Below are positions 28,684 through 38,053 of a stretch of 57,867 nt of DNA, one piece after another; the stretch's first letter is position 1, and each line of letters starts with the position of its first letter. The notes beneath the pieces were generated by a model. It was not told the DNA's origin, ran no database searches, and worked only from the letters and a program-made list of their open reading frames with translations. Made by a program: the position numbers and the translations under genes. Source of the stretch: Tannerellaceae bacterium (lineage in GTDB: Bacteria; Bacteroidota; Bacteroidia; Bacteroidales; Tannerellaceae); NCBI GenBank assembly GCA_031259845.1, contig JAIRKZ010000004.1:1-57867 (forward strand), given 5' to 3'.

Positions 28684-28718
28684 AAACAAAAAAGCCCCAC
28701 CGTTTTACGGCAGGACTT
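28684..28718 (-). terminator. pheA operon attenuator
   Basis: On the minus strand AAGTCCTGCCGT (28718-28707) and ACGGTGGGGCTT (28703-28692) form a 12-bp stem including G-U pairs with a 3-base loop, followed by TTTTTTG. It lies 24 bases before the pheA ATG. Its 5' arm contains TCCTGCC, exactly complementary to GGCAGGA inside the leader ORF (28781-28775), giving a ready antiterminator. Confidence 0.85.
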
Positions 28719-28744
28719 TTATATTACTTCGTTGATTCTATTTT

Positions 28745-28843
28745 TTAATTTATCAATCTCTTTACATAATATTTTCCTGCCTTTACTCTGCTAAAGTAAA
28801 AATAAAAGTAGAAATAATAATATGCAAAGCTAAATTGATTCAT
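28745..28843 (-). CDS. pheL: Phe/Tyr-rich leader peptide of the pheA operon
   Basis: A 32-codon ORF (ATG at 28843, TAA at 28747-28745) preceded by an AGGA-containing site. It has 6 Phe and 8 Tyr codons; codons 8-17 are an unbroken run of Tyr and Phe (YYYFYFYFYF), and two more Tyr are at 25-26. It precedes an intrinsic terminator and the pheA-tyrA genes, the layout of amino-acid-sensing attenuation. If ribosomes stall in the run, GGCAGGA (28781-28775) stays free to pair with the terminator 5' arm. If they proceed, that segment is covered and the terminator forms. Confidence 0.85.
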   Translation of the reverse strand: MNQFSFAYYYFYFYFYFSRVKAGKYYVKRLIN

Positions 28844-28864
28844 TGTTTCCTTCTGTTTCGGGGA

Positions 28865-28898
28865 CAAATGTAATACTTTTATTCAAAATGCAAGCAAA
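28865..28898 (-). promoter_or_regulatory. pheA operon promoter
   Basis: TACATTTG on the minus strand (28872-28865) lies 21 bases before the leader ATG. A TTTG at 28898-28895 is 22 bp away, slightly longer than the usual 19-21. Confidence 0.6.
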
Positions 28899-28950
28899 AA
28901 GTAAATTATTTCAGCAATTCAGGAAGAAAAAATCTTATTCATGCAATAAC

Positions 28951-30597
28951 TTACTTTACTTTCAAAAGCAACCGGCGTTTATTTATATCCGCCCATTCTA
29001 TCATAAGATTGCGGAAAGAAGCATAATCGGCGGGAGTTATCAATTGTTTATTGATGTTCAATGTGCGCTTTACTTCCACCCGGTTACCGTCTTGGCGGAC
29101 AGCATAGGTTGCTTTTCCTGCAACGTTGTCTGTCGTTTGGGTTGTTTCGGGCGTACACAGTTCCATACCGGGCGGCAACTGAATGGTATACGTATAGTTT
29201 TCATTGGCTTTACCGGGCAGTAATAAATTTACCTCCCGTTTGCTGTTATACGTCTTGTAAGCGGCGTTAGAGATACTTTCGGCGCTTTCCGGAAGCGAAA
29301 GGAGGATATATCCGTTGTTGTTTATCAGTGGCTGCTCCCTTTTGTCCGTACCGTTCGTTTGAATCTCGGCTTTCTCCGCAGATAAAGCAATGGAACAGGC
29401 GTATTCCAGCTTTTTATCGGGGGCTTTGAGCGTTATTTGTTTACCCGGGTTTGTAATACTTACATACTGTGCATAATCGGTATAGTTATCTACCGGAGAC
29501 GCCAGCTTTGTCTTTGGAGTAAGCAAATATTGTTCACCGCCGGCGTTTGCCAGCACAAACAATTCATCAATACCGCTAAGGCCGTAACTATTCAGATCGG
29601 CGCGGGTATAATAAGCGGCGGCAGCTTCCGCTTTAATGCCGGCAGCATTGAGTAAGCCGGTAAGTAAATTCAGTTTTTCCGCTTCCGTTCCGTAAGCCGA
29701 GGGATTCACATCATCCGCCGAGCGGATACGGAAACCTGTTTCCGGCAACGATAAACGGCAGAATCCTACATGGTCGTCCACATGCGCAAGGATTGCCTGA
29801 AGCTTCTCCGTATCGGTTGCCGAATGTTCCGTAAGGGTTTCGGAAAGCGATAGCAGCGGCATATCGCCCGCAGGCGTAAATTGTTTGCTTAACGTTTTAA
29901 TGGCTTCTTCATTTGAAGCATAGGTAGAAGCTACAAGTAATTGTTTACCCCCTCCCGCGGCGCTGACTAACGGCGCTACAGACGCTGCCGGCAGGTTGCG
30001 TATCCGCCAGCTTACTTCCGTCACTCCGTTTGTAGTACGAACCGAGGGTTTAACGGCTGAATTAACCAATGCATAATGCAGCGGCTTATTTTCAGGAACC
30101 GAAAGGGTAATTGTGTACTCTTTTACAGGCGACGTCTGTTCAATCGCATCGCATATATCCAGTTCGGGCAGATAACCCGGTTTGGAAATAACAGAATAAT
30201 CAAGGAAGATCGTTGCGCCAAGTTCCAATCCGGTGTGTACAACTACCATTTCTTTCAGGTGATTGTAAGCCGGAGCATTGGCCGCCTGGCGGGGTAGTAC
30301 TTCCACAAAGGCGTTTTCGGGCGTTTTTATGATCGTTCCGTCTTTCTGCCTGGTATATGAGGTATGTATTTTCAATTCCTGAAACGCAGGATTGTACACA
30401 ATAAAGCTTTCTCCATACGTACGATTCATCGCCGTGTGGGTAAACAGCGTTAAATTCATATTGTATCTGTATTCAAAACTACCATCGGCGTTCAGCCTGT
30501 ATGTTTTGGAAAGCGCTCCATATTCGGCTTCCAAAACGGCAAACAGTGAAAGCGAAGTGATGAAGTTTAGAAGTATTATAGTATATATTCTTTTCAT
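28951..30597 (-). CDS. Exported DUF3857-domain protein, without an obvious catalytic site
   Basis: 548 residues with a signal peptide (MKRIYTIILLNFITSLSLFA). An N-terminal DUF3857 beta domain (DGSFEYRYNMNLTLFTHTAMNRTYGESFIVYNP) is followed by a transglutaminase-like region and a C-terminal beta domain. The Cys-His-Asp triad seen in the upstream paralogue is not evident here; DHVGFCRL is present but the GVCKD block is not. It lies 39 bp after the larger DUF3857 gene, so they are co-transcribed and may act as an active/inactive pair in the periplasm. The substrate is unknown. Confidence 0.75.
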   Translation of the reverse strand: MKRIYTIILLNFITSLSLFAVLEAEYGALSKTYRLNADGSFEYRYNMNLTLFTHTAMNRTYGESFIVYNPAFQELKIHTSYTRQKDGTIIKTPENAFVEVLPRQAANAPAYNHLKEMVVVHTGLELGATIFLDYSVISKPGYLPELDICDAIEQTSPVKEYTITLSVPENKPLHYALVNSAVKPSVRTTNGVTEVSWRIRNLPAASVAPLVSAAGGGKQLLVASTYASNEEAIKTLSKQFTPAGDMPLLSLSETLTEHSATDTEKLQAILAHVDDHVGFCRLSLPETGFRIRSADDVNPSAYGTEAEKLNLLTGLLNAAGIKAEAAAAYYTRADLNSYGLSGIDELFVLANAGGEQYLLTPKTKLASPVDNYTDYAQYVSITNPGKQITLKAPDKKLEYACSIALSAEKAEIQTNGTDKREQPLINNNGYILLSLPESAESISNAAYKTYNSKREVNLLLPGKANENYTYTIQLPPGMELCTPETTQTTDNVAGKATYAVRQDGNRVEVKRTLNINKQLITPADYASFRNLMIEWADINKRRLLLKVK

Positions 30598-30636
30598 TTT
30601 TATCTAATTGTTTGTTTATTTATTTGATCATACTGA

Positions 30637-32598
30637 TTATTTACTGATAACGAGGTACTCCCCATAGCTTTTCTGTGTATTTACGGCGTCACGGAAACCC
30701 TCCCAGTCCGAAGCGTCATAAATGCGTTTTTTCAGGGCGAGCTTCTGGTAAAGCCTGATTGTATTGCCTTCTTGTTGCAGGAAACCGTCAAAATCGGCCG
30801 CCCCGCTTTTCTTTGTGTCCTTTTTAGAAGTTGTCAATAATTTGTAACCTTTGGGAAGTTGTATCGTTTCATCCAGTTCTACCAGGCGTGAGCAAGCATC
30901 GCGAAAACCATATTCGCGATTTTCCAAGTCCGTATTGATACGGAGATGCGACTGTACGGATACATACAGATTATTCATTACCATCGGTTTTACCAGCATT
31001 TCCTCTTTCCCGGGGATTGCATAATCCGGTATTTCGTAACGGAAGGTTATTTTGATAGGCGCCGCCAGGTAATCTTTCGGATTTTTGCCGTAGTCTACAT
31101 GGATTAATTTGGCTTTAGGCGAGACGGCCAATAGTTGTTGCTCCATGGCATTCTGCCATTCGGTTTGCAGGCCTTGTGTAAATATCCGGCGGATATTACT
31201 GTCCGATTGTCCTTCGGCGGTAATGGTAAATTGCCCGTTTAATGTACCTTTTTCGTCCAGCGTATGATGGGCGGTGATACGTACGTAATGATTTTCGGGA
31301 GGAGAAAGAGGCGTCCGGAGCAAGCCTGAACCTTCCGGTATACCGGGTAAATAGTTCTGTTGCTGTTCGGCGCTGCTCCACAATTCGCGAACAAAAGGAA
31401 CCCATGTCGGGTCGAGCGGCATATACGTTCCATTTGCTAATTTAACCACCGCCACACAGTGGTTGAAATGGTCTGCCGGAATGGTTTCCACGCGGCTGCC
31501 GGCCATCGTCATCGCCGGATAAGATTCAAAACCCGCCATACGCAGAAACGAAACAAGCGTACCGGCAATATCCTTGCACACCCCGCAGCGATCCGTATAA
31601 TTCATCTTTGTATTATGAAGCGTATACCCTTCTCCTTTTCCCATCGAGATGCCCGAATAGCGGATATTATCGGCCACCCAGTGAGTAAGCGCTTCTATTT
31701 TCTCCATTTCCGTTTTTTTCCCTTTTATCAATTCGTCTACTTTCTTTTGGGCTTCGGGCAGCGGGGCAAAACTTCCAAAATCTTCGTTCACTTTATAAAA
31801 CCACAGCGATTTATCCTGCCACCGGGGAGTAGACGACATAAATAGTTTAGGGGCGGAATCAAATAAATCCACCATATTAGGTTCCCCTTTAAACGGCATG
31901 GCATTATCTAAAGCGAAAGTATATACCTTCCCGCCCTCTTCATAGCGCATGGAGGAAGCGCATTCGCCCTGGTAAAACTGGTATTGCAGCTCTTTCTCCA
32001 TGGGTAAAGAAACCTGGTATATTTTCCGCACGGTAGGCTCCGGAACCCAGAAAGGAACGATATCATAGAACTGCCCGCGCATCGGAGGAATAAAGCGGGA
32101 TTCATCATCGCCGGGCGATAACAGGGCGTAAGTAAATCCTTTTTTAACAATTTCATATTCCACAATATCACCCGGTTCGAGCCGACCTGTTTCCAGCATA
32201 ATCTGGCGGGCTCCCCAAAAGATTGCCCGTGCGGGAGCGGCATAGTCGCATGCCCGGGTTACATCCAGGTTTACCACATCGCCGTTCGCCCGGTAAATAA
32301 CGGCATACCGGAATTGGGCAAAAGCGGTTAGCGGATCGTAGTCGTATACAACGACCCGGTTGTTTACCGCCCCTTTGGGCGTTTGCACTTTAAAAGCCTT
32401 ATAAACGGAAAATGTCCCGGAACCGGTAGGCTGTACAACAACCCGCGTACTATCAAGCAGCGTTACTACATCAAACCCTTTATATACATCCGGTTTGTTT
32501 AACGTAGGGTCTTGCGGAAACCTGCAAACCTCGCCTGTCTGCGCCATTGCAGGCATAAACGAAAATAAGGCTAAGAGAATAATTATCAACTGTTTCAT
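30637..32598 (-). CDS. Exported DUF3857 / transglutaminase-like protein
   Basis: 653 residues with a signal peptide ending AMAQ (about residue 20). After the DUF3857 domain comes a transglutaminase-like core with Cys in YTDRCGVCKDIAGTLVSFLR, His in ADHFNHCVAVV and Asp in PLDPTWVPF, the expected Cys-His-Asp order. A C-terminal beta domain (DUF3858-like) follows. Such proteins are widespread in Bacteroidetes, and a periplasmic protease or crosslinking role is inferred, not known. It heads a two-gene transcript with 28951-30597. Confidence 0.82.
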   Translation of the reverse strand: MKQLIIILLALFSFMPAMAQTGEVCRFPQDPTLNKPDVYKGFDVVTLLDSTRVVVQPTGSGTFSVYKAFKVQTPKGAVNNRVVVYDYDPLTAFAQFRYAVIYRANGDVVNLDVTRACDYAAPARAIFWGARQIMLETGRLEPGDIVEYEIVKKGFTYALLSPGDDESRFIPPMRGQFYDIVPFWVPEPTVRKIYQVSLPMEKELQYQFYQGECASSMRYEEGGKVYTFALDNAMPFKGEPNMVDLFDSAPKLFMSSTPRWQDKSLWFYKVNEDFGSFAPLPEAQKKVDELIKGKKTEMEKIEALTHWVADNIRYSGISMGKGEGYTLHNTKMNYTDRCGVCKDIAGTLVSFLRMAGFESYPAMTMAGSRVETIPADHFNHCVAVVKLANGTYMPLDPTWVPFVRELWSSAEQQQNYLPGIPEGSGLLRTPLSPPENHYVRITAHHTLDEKGTLNGQFTITAEGQSDSNIRRIFTQGLQTEWQNAMEQQLLAVSPKAKLIHVDYGKNPKDYLAAPIKITFRYEIPDYAIPGKEEMLVKPMVMNNLYVSVQSHLRINTDLENREYGFRDACSRLVELDETIQLPKGYKLLTTSKKDTKKSGAADFDGFLQQEGNTIRLYQKLALKKRIYDASDWEGFRDAVNTQKSYGEYLVISK

Positions 32599-32751
32599 GT
32601 GTATTAAATAATTTGTGAATATTTTATCCGCTAAAATACATTATTTTCGTGTATAAACCCATTTGATGATAAACAAAAAACATCACAGGATGGCCGGCAG
32701 GTGAACAGGATGGTAAAAGGCAGAATATTAATAGAAATAGTGAAAAGTATA

Positions 32752-32796
32752 CAAGTCTTTATTGGGTCGATGACTGTCGGCCACAATAAAGACTTG
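32752..32796. terminator. Perfect 13-bp inverted repeat
   Basis: CAAGTCTTTATTG (32752-32764) and CAATAAAGACTTG (32784-32796) form a perfect stem with a 19-base loop. It follows the stop of the arginine decarboxylase gene on the minus strand; the U tract is weak, so it may mainly protect the 3' end. Confidence 0.55.
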
Positions 32797-32809
32797 CAAT
32801 ACAAAAATT

Positions 32810-33352
32810 TTATTTTTCTTCAATTTCCGGGACGAGGAAATCTATAAAGCAAAGAGCGGCGATAGCCGTACCATATCTCTTTTCTATTGTAATACCTTCC
32901 GTAATGAAGTTTAATTCGCCCAAATAATAAGCATCATACGTATTTTGATGGAGGTCATTAATCACACGGATAAGGCGGGATTCCAGTTCTTCAATACGGT
33001 AACGCCCGCTAACCTCGCAAACCAAGCCTCCTACTTTTTCATCAAAATTTTCATCTTTGTACATCCAGGCATATACCACGCCGGCAGAAACAAACTCGTC
33101 CTGGTATCCGTGAGACATAGCCATGATGGTTTTCAATTCCGAACCAAATGGAGGAAGATCAATCTCATCCATAGTAGCTAAATGCGCCGTAGCCGGAATA
33201 ACAGACGAATAAGTCATGATATTAAAGTCTGAGATACCGGCATCGTAAAGAGCCATATGATAGGAACCTGCATGTTTTTCCAAATCAGATTCGCCGCTTC
33301 CCTTTGTTATAAAAAAGGTGTTTGGAATTAAATTCCCAACTTTTTTTGTCAT
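32810..33352 (-). CDS. Pyruvoyl-dependent arginine decarboxylase
   Basis: 180 residues matching the PvlArgDC family. The Ser-Ser of TYSSVIPA (about 48-55) is the expected self-cleavage site that creates the pyruvoyl group. Conserved blocks include NTFFITKGSGES at the start and MAMSHGYQDEFVSAGVVYAW. The enzyme converts arginine to agmatine, the first step of a polyamine route. It is monocistronic with a TATTTTTG -7 box at 33401-33394. The length is normal. Confidence 0.88.
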   Translation of the reverse strand: MTKKVGNLIPNTFFITKGSGESDLEKHAGSYHMALYDAGISDFNIMTYSSVIPATAHLATMDEIDLPPFGSELKTIMAMSHGYQDEFVSAGVVYAWMYKDENFDEKVGGLVCEVSGRYRIEELESRLIRVINDLHQNTYDAYYLGELNFITEGITIEKRYGTAIAALCFIDFLVPEIEEK

Positions 33353-33393
33353 CTACGAATATGTTTAACTAATTAATAAATGATTTGAGGGCA

Positions 33394-33401
33394 CAAAAAT
33401 A
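33394..33401 (-). promoter_or_regulatory. -7 box of the arginine decarboxylase gene
   Basis: TATTTTTG on the minus strand, 41 bases upstream of the ATG. No convincing -33 element. The remaining sequence up to the tRNA gene shows no ORF or structure. Confidence 0.45.
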
Positions 33402-33577
33402 GAAACTAATTTGATTTTATCCCGCATGAAAACATACAAAAAACATTATGGGTTCTATTTTAACACATTAAAACGTTGATTACACCACTTCATAGAGGGC
33501 GTTGTCTTTGAGGCGGCAGACAAAATGAACCCCTGTGTAAAGTTGTATTGATTATTATCGGTTTTGTCCGCTTGAGT

Positions 33578-33647
33578 TGTTCTACTAGGATTCGAACCTA
33601 GACAAACAGGACCAGAATCTGTTGTGCTGCCATTACACCATAGAACA
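33578..33647 (-). tRNA. tRNA-Gln (anticodon CTG)
   Basis: Minus-strand cloverleaf: acceptor TGTTCTA/TAGAACA (perfect 7 bp), D arm GGTGTAATGGCAGCA, anticodon loop TTCTGGT giving CTG (reads CAG) and T arm CTAGG-TTCGAAT-CCTAG. The pair closing the anticodon loop (31-39) is A with C, a mismatch. CCA is not encoded. Confidence 0.9.
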
Positions 33648-33749
33648 ATTTTGATGGTGCAAAGATAGAGGGTTTTTTGTTTGGAACAAATTTTTGAAAC
33701 AAATATTTATTTATTGGGGTTATATCATTAGCATACCAAATTTAAGAAT

Positions 33750-33757
33750 TATATTTG
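33750..33757 (+). promoter_or_regulatory. -7 box of rsfS-ftsH-cdsA
   Basis: TATATTTG, 33 bases before the rsfS ATG at 33791. The -33 element is weak. Confidence 0.5.
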
Positions 33758-33790
33758 TTCCCTCAAAAAAGGATTTTCAATAGTTAATGC

Positions 33791-34150
33791 ATGAATCAAA
33801 CAAAAGAATTAGTTGAATCAATTATCAAAGGCCTTCAGGAGAAAAAAGGCAAAAGGATTGTAACCGTAGACTTAACCAAAATTTCGGGAGCTATTTGTGA
33901 ATATATGGTGATAGGAGAAGGAAATACTCCTACGCAAGTATCTGCTCTTTCCGATTCCGTATGGGATTTTGTACGGAAAGAATCGCAGGAGAAACCTCTT
34001 TCTGTAGATGGTTATCAGCATGCTCATTGGATAGGAATGGATTATGGCACAGTATTGGTACATATTTTTTTGCCGGAACAGCGTCAGTTTTATAATCTGG
34101 AAAATCTCTGGGCTGATTCGAAAGTAAACATAATTCCGGATATTGATTAA
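33791..34150 (+). CDS. rsfS: Ribosomal silencing factor RsfS
   Basis: 119 residues, normal for the family. RsfS binds L14 on the large subunit and blocks subunit joining in poor nutrient conditions. Recognisable segments are VTVDLTKISGAICEYMVIGEG, WIGMDYGTVLVHIF and the terminal FYNLENLWAD. First of a probable three-gene transcript; ftsH follows after 14 bp. Confidence 0.95.
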   Translation: MNQTKELVESIIKGLQEKKGKRIVTVDLTKISGAICEYMVIGEGNTPTQVSALSDSVWDFVRKESQEKPLSVDGYQHAHWIGMDYGTVLVHIFLPEQRQFYNLENLWADSKVNIIPDID

Positions 34151-34164
34151 AAAAAGAAATAGAT

Positions 34165-36132
34165 ATGTCTAATAATAAATTCCCTAAAAACGAAAAATCA
34201 ACGAATAAGATGTTCAGATTCAATATTTATTGGATGTATGGGCTGATTATTTTAATGCTTGTTGCCCTTTATTTAACAGGTGGTTCATCATCAACAAAAG
34301 AATTGGGATGGACTGAGTTTCAACGATTGGTTCAAGACAATGTGTTCGACAAAATGACTATTTATAATAAAAAGAACACATTGGAAGCTACTGTCAGGGC
34401 CGGGAAAAGAGGCTTGGTGTTTAGAGGAGACAGCGCCAAAATGGGCGACTCTCCAAAAGTTGTTGTGAGAATCCCTTCTGCCGATAAATTCTCGGACTTT
34501 TATGATAAAGCGGTAGCTGAAAATCATATTACTACACAGGTTAGCTTTGAAGAAGGAGACGACACGGTTTGGAACTTTCTGCTTTCATTGGCTCCCTTTG
34601 CCTTTTTTATTATTCTTATGCTATTTCTGATGCGTAAGATGTCGGGAGGCGCTGCCGGCGGAGGCGGTAATGTATTTAGCGTGGGAAAATCGAAAGCCCA
34701 GTTGTTTGATAAGGATAACGATAAGAAAGTTACATTTAAGGATGTAGCCGGTTTATCCGAAGCGAAGCAAGAAGTAGAAGAGATCGTTTCTTTTTTGAAA
34801 GACCCCGCCAGGTATACGGAATTAGGGGGAAAGATACCGAAAGGCGCTTTATTGGTTGGCCCTCCGGGGACAGGCAAGACCTTATTGGCCAAAGCGGTTG
34901 CCGGCGAAGCGGATGTACCCTTTTTCTCTTTATCGGGGTCTGATTTTGTAGAAATGTTTGTCGGGGTAGGAGCTTCACGTGTGCGCGACTTATTCCGCCA
35001 GGCAAAAGAAAAGGCTCCCTGTATTGTTTTTATTGACGAAATTGACGCCGTAGGGCGCGCACGTGGTAAGAACGTAAACATGAACAGTAATGATGAACGG
35101 GAAAACACCTTGAATCAATTGCTTACGGAGATGGACGGCTTTGGTTCCAACAGCGGCGTCATTATTTTAGCGGCTACCAATAGAGCCGACGTGTTAGACA
35201 AAGCCTTACTTCGCGCCGGTCGTTTCGACCGCCAGATACATGTGGAATTGCCGGATTTGAATGAACGGAAAGAGATATTCGGAGTGCATTTACGCCCGAT
35301 TAAGATAGATAATAGTGTAGACACGGAGTTCCTTGCCCGTCAAACGCCCGGTTTCTCCGGCGCCGATATTGCTAATGTTTGTAATGAAGCTGCATTGATA
35401 GCTGCCCGTAATGAAAAGAAATTTGTTCAGAAAGAAGATTTCATGAGCGCTGTAGACCGTATTGTCGGCGGCTTGGAAAAACGGACGAAGATAACGACAG
35501 CCAGCGAGCGTAACAGCATTGCCAATCATGAGGCGGGCCATGCCACGCTGAGCTGGCTACTTGAACATGCCAATCCATTGGTAAAGGTAACGATTGTCCC
35601 GAGAGGAAAAGCCTTGGGCGCTGCCTGGTATTTACCGGAAGAGCGCCAAATCACCACGCGCGACCAATTGCTGGATGAAATGTGCGCTACACTGGGAGGG
35701 CGCGCTGCGGAAGAATTATTCTTAGGTAAAATTTCCACCGGCGCTTCCAATGATTTGGAACGTGTAACCAAGCAGGCGTATGCGATGGTGGTTTATTTCG
35801 GGATGAGCGATAAATTACCGAACCTGAATTATTATGATTCATCCGGCCAGGATTGGGGATTTACCAAACCTTATAGCGAAGAAACGGCCAAGTTGATAGA
35901 CCATGAGGTGCAGCGTATCGTTAATGAACAGTATGCCCGCGCCAAACAGATTTTGTCTGAATACGCCGTGGGGCACAATAAGTTAGCAAAAGTATTATTA
36001 GAGCGCGAAGTAATCTATGCAGAAGATGTGGAAGAGATATTCGGCAAACGTGCATGGGGCTCCCGCTCGGAAGAAATATTAGAGCAACAGGAAAAAGAGA
36101 AAGAAGAAAAAGAAAAGCAAACGAACCTTTAA
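34165..36132 (+). CDS. ftsH: ATP-dependent zinc metalloprotease FtsH
   Basis: 655 residues. Two membrane segments (about 14-31 and 133-151) flank a periplasmic domain. The AAA module has Walker A GPPGTGKT (about 231-238), Walker [10 protein letters not shown] and the SRH arginines (RAGRFDRQ); the protease zinc site HEAGH lies near 455. It degrades membrane and regulatory proteins. The acidic Glu/Lys tail is typical. Between rsfS and cdsA, as in other Bacteroidales. Confidence 0.97.
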   Translation: MSNNKFPKNEKSTNKMFRFNIYWMYGLIILMLVALYLTGGSSSTKELGWTEFQRLVQDNVFDKMTIYNKKNTLEATVRAGKRGLVFRGDSAKMGDSPKVVVRIPSADKFSDFYDKAVAENHITTQVSFEEGDDTVWNFLLSLAPFAFFIILMLFLMRKMSGGAAGGGGNVFSVGKSKAQLFDKDNDKKVTFKDVAGLSEAKQEVEEIVSFLKDPARYTELGGKIPKGALLVGPPGTGKTLLAKAVAGEADVPFFSLSGSDFVEMFVGVGASRVRDLFRQAKEKAPCIVFIDEIDAVGRARGKNVNMNSNDERENTLNQLLTEMDGFGSNSGVIILAATNRADVLDKALLRAGRFDRQIHVELPDLNERKEIFGVHLRPIKIDNSVDTEFLARQTPGFSGADIANVCNEAALIAARNEKKFVQKEDFMSAVDRIVGGLEKRTKITTASERNSIANHEAGHATLSWLLEHANPLVKVTIVPRGKALGAAWYLPEERQITTRDQLLDEMCATLGGRAAEELFLGKISTGASNDLERVTKQAYAMVVYFGMSDKLPNLNYYDSSGQDWGFTKPYSEETAKLIDHEVQRIVNEQYARAKQILSEYAVGHNKLAKVLLEREVIYAEDVEEIFGKRAWGSRSEEILEQQEKEKEEKEKQTNL

Positions 36133-36146
36133 AATAACACATAATC

Positions 36147-36980
36147 TTGAATAACTTAGTTATAAGAACCTTATCAGGAGCAATATTCGTTGCTATTGTT
36201 GTAAGCGGACTATGTATACACCCTTACGTGTTTCTTCTCGTTTTTTCTTTGATTGTAGCGCTTACCGTATGGGAGTTTTCCGGGCTTTTTAATCAGAATA
36301 AGAACGCTTTGCCGGAACGTTTGATCTGTATGTTGGGAAGCGTTTATCTTTTCTTTTCAACGTTTGCTTATGTAAATGACCTGTCGGGGAAGGAGATATT
36401 TCTCCCCTACCTCCTTTTTTTAATGTATCTGTTTATTGCCGGGTTATACCGCAGAGAGGCTAATCCTGTCAACAATCTGGCTTATACTTTATTAGGGCAG
36501 GTTTATTGCGCCGGTTCGTTTTCTTTGTTGAATTTTATTTTGTTTACCCCGGCCGATTCGGGCGGAGTTACGTTTACGCCCTTATTCGGATTAACGCTAT
36601 TTGTGTTTGTCTGGTTAAATGACACCGGCGCCTACCTGGTGGGTTCTACTATTGGCAAACACTGTCTTTTTGAACGGATATCTCCCAAGAAGTCCTGGGA
36701 AGGTTTTTGGGGTGGGCTTATTATCGTTTTACTCTCCTCTCAATTGTTCGCGTATTATGTACCCGGTTTAAGTTGGTATAACTGGTTGGGGTTATCGGCT
36801 ATTGTCGTTCTTTTTGCTACGCTGGGCGATTTGGCGGAGTCGTTGTTAAAGCGGACGCTTGCTATTAAAGACTCCGGCGCTATAATTCCCGGGCATGGAG
36901 GCATGTTAGACCGCCTCGACAGTATCCTTATGGCTATACCGGCGATGTATATTTATATAGAACTCTCTACTCGAAATTAA
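36147..36980 (+). CDS. cdsA: Phosphatidate cytidylyltransferase
   Basis: 277 residues, polytopic. It makes CDP-diacylglycerol for phospholipid synthesis. The C-terminal signature is visible: GDLAESLLKRTLAIKDSG, then PGHGGMLDRLDS. The start codon is TTG at 36147: the reading LNNLVIRTLSGAIFV matches the usual N-terminus and no nearby ATG exists in frame. It begins 14 bp after ftsH and its last 14 bp overlap the convergent porT-like gene. Confidence 0.93.
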   Translation: MNNLVIRTLSGAIFVAIVVSGLCIHPYVFLLVFSLIVALTVWEFSGLFNQNKNALPERLICMLGSVYLFFSTFAYVNDLSGKEIFLPYLLFLMYLFIAGLYRREANPVNNLAYTLLGQVYCAGSFSLLNFILFTPADSGGVTFTPLFGLTLFVFVWLNDTGAYLVGSTIGKHCLFERISPKKSWEGFWGGLIIVLLSSQLFAYYVPGLSWYNWLGLSAIVVLFATLGDLAESLLKRTLAIKDSGAIIPGHGGMLDRLDSILMAIPAMYIYIELSTRN

Positions 36981-37677
36981 AGGTCAGTATAATCATGCGG
37001 GAAGTTGCTTTTGATAGAGCATCCGTATAAATACCCAACTCCGGCTGTGTTAAATCCGTCCGGTTTGTCACCAATAAATCACTTAATCCAACGTGGAATT
37101 TAAGTTCGGGACAGAGCTTAAAATAAGGCAGGTAAATGTCGCATCCAACGCCCAGCGTGATTCCATAGTCCGTTCCTTTCAGAAGGATTGACTCCCCTTT
37201 TTTACGCCCTAAATCCAATGCGCCGTAAACGCCGGCAGTCAGATACGGGCGGTAATTGTTCAAACGGAAAGAACTGTATTTCACTTCCAAAGGAAATGTC
37301 AGGTAATTTGAGCGGACTGTGGCCGTATGTTCTTCTCCCGACTTATATTCGCGAAATACAATTTTTTTATCTCCAAAATGAATGCTTGGTATAAAACGGA
37401 GATTAAAATAAGGATTTATAAACATATCGCCGATTATTCCCACGCTGAACCCCGGCGAGTAAACAGGGATTTCGGCAAACCATGTTTCATCGTCGGCGGT
37501 AACCGCGCCTGTATTCGTAAGAATCAAATCTTGTGTATGAAGCCCGACATGAAATCCAAGATGATATAATTTCATGTCGGCATACGGCTGATTCTTAACT
37601 TTTTCAATCTGCGCCATAGCGCTGTTTGTTAAGAGGCTGAGCAGATATAATGATATTAAAAAACGTCTCAATTGCAA
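36967..37677 (-). CDS. porT: PorT-family outer-membrane beta-barrel protein
   Basis: 236 residues with a signal peptide ending AMAQ. Alternating polar/hydrophobic strands ending in MIILTFNFE indicate an outer-membrane barrel, and the size and context next to rsfS-ftsH-cdsA fit PorT/SprT of the type IX secretion system. That agrees with the T9SS cargo at 1678-3072. PorT is an essential T9SS component in Porphyromonas gingivalis; its exact role there is still debated. A generic PorT-family barrel is the alternative. Confidence 0.75.
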   Translation of the reverse strand: MQLRRFLISLYLLSLLTNSAMAQIEKVKNQPYADMKLYHLGFHVGLHTQDLILTNTGAVTADDETWFAEIPVYSPGFSVGIIGDMFINPYFNLRFIPSIHFGDKKIVFREYKSGEEHTATVRSNYLTFPLEVKYSSFRLNNYRPYLTAGVYGALDLGRKKGESILLKGTDYGITLGVGCDIYLPYFKLCPELKFHVGLSDLLVTNRTDLTQPELGIYTDALSKATSRMIILTFNFE

Positions 37678-37777
37678 TTCATTTTGTGTAATAACGAGGA
37701 TTCAAACAATTTATTGCAGAAATTGGTTATATGAATAAATAAAGGGGGATATGTTTTTTTTACTTCAAAGAAAGCTA

Positions 37778-37785
37778 TATTTTTG
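37778..37785 (+). promoter_or_regulatory. -7 box of the ferredoxin gene
   Basis: TATTTTTG, 47 bases upstream of the ferredoxin ATG, preceded by a T-rich stretch around the -33 position. Confidence 0.45.
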
Positions 37786-37832
37786 TACCCACTAATAGTT
37801 TTTTTAATAATTGAATTTAAACGTTTAATAAA

Positions 37833-38000
37833 ATGGCTTACGTAATTAGCGAAGATTGTATTGCATGTGGTACTTGTATTGACGAATGCCCGGTTGGGGC
37901 AATTTCAGAAGGCGATATATATGCCATAGATCCGGAGGCTTGTACGGATTGTGGAACATGTGCAGACGCCTGCCCGACAGAAGCAATTCACCCGGCATGA
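37833..38000 (+). CDS. 2x[4Fe-4S] ferredoxin
   Basis: 55 residues. Two CxxCxxCxxxCP clusters: CIACGTCIDECP near 9-20 and CTDCGTCADACP near 38-49, giving eight cysteines for two [4Fe-4S] clusters. It is a small, acidic, soluble low-potential electron carrier typical of anaerobic Bacteroidales, where it serves oxidoreductases such as pyruvate:ferredoxin oxidoreductase. It is monocistronic, with its own promoter and a strong terminator 20 bases after the stop. Confidence 0.95.
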   Translation: MAYVISEDCIACGTCIDECPVGAISEGDIYAIDPEACTDCGTCADACPTEAIHPA

Positions 38001-38020
38001 TACATGATGTACCTTTAAGA

Positions 38021-38053
38021 AAGGCTGGCTTTATAACAAAGTCAGCCTTTTTT
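38021..38053. terminator. Ferredoxin terminator, shared with the convergent gene
   Basis: AAGGCTGGCTTT (38021-38032) and AAAGTCAGCCTT (38038-38049) pair over 12 bp (one G-U), followed by a T run. Its 3' arm encodes the last codons of the convergent PUR-domain gene, whose stop is at 38033-38031. Confidence 0.8.
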
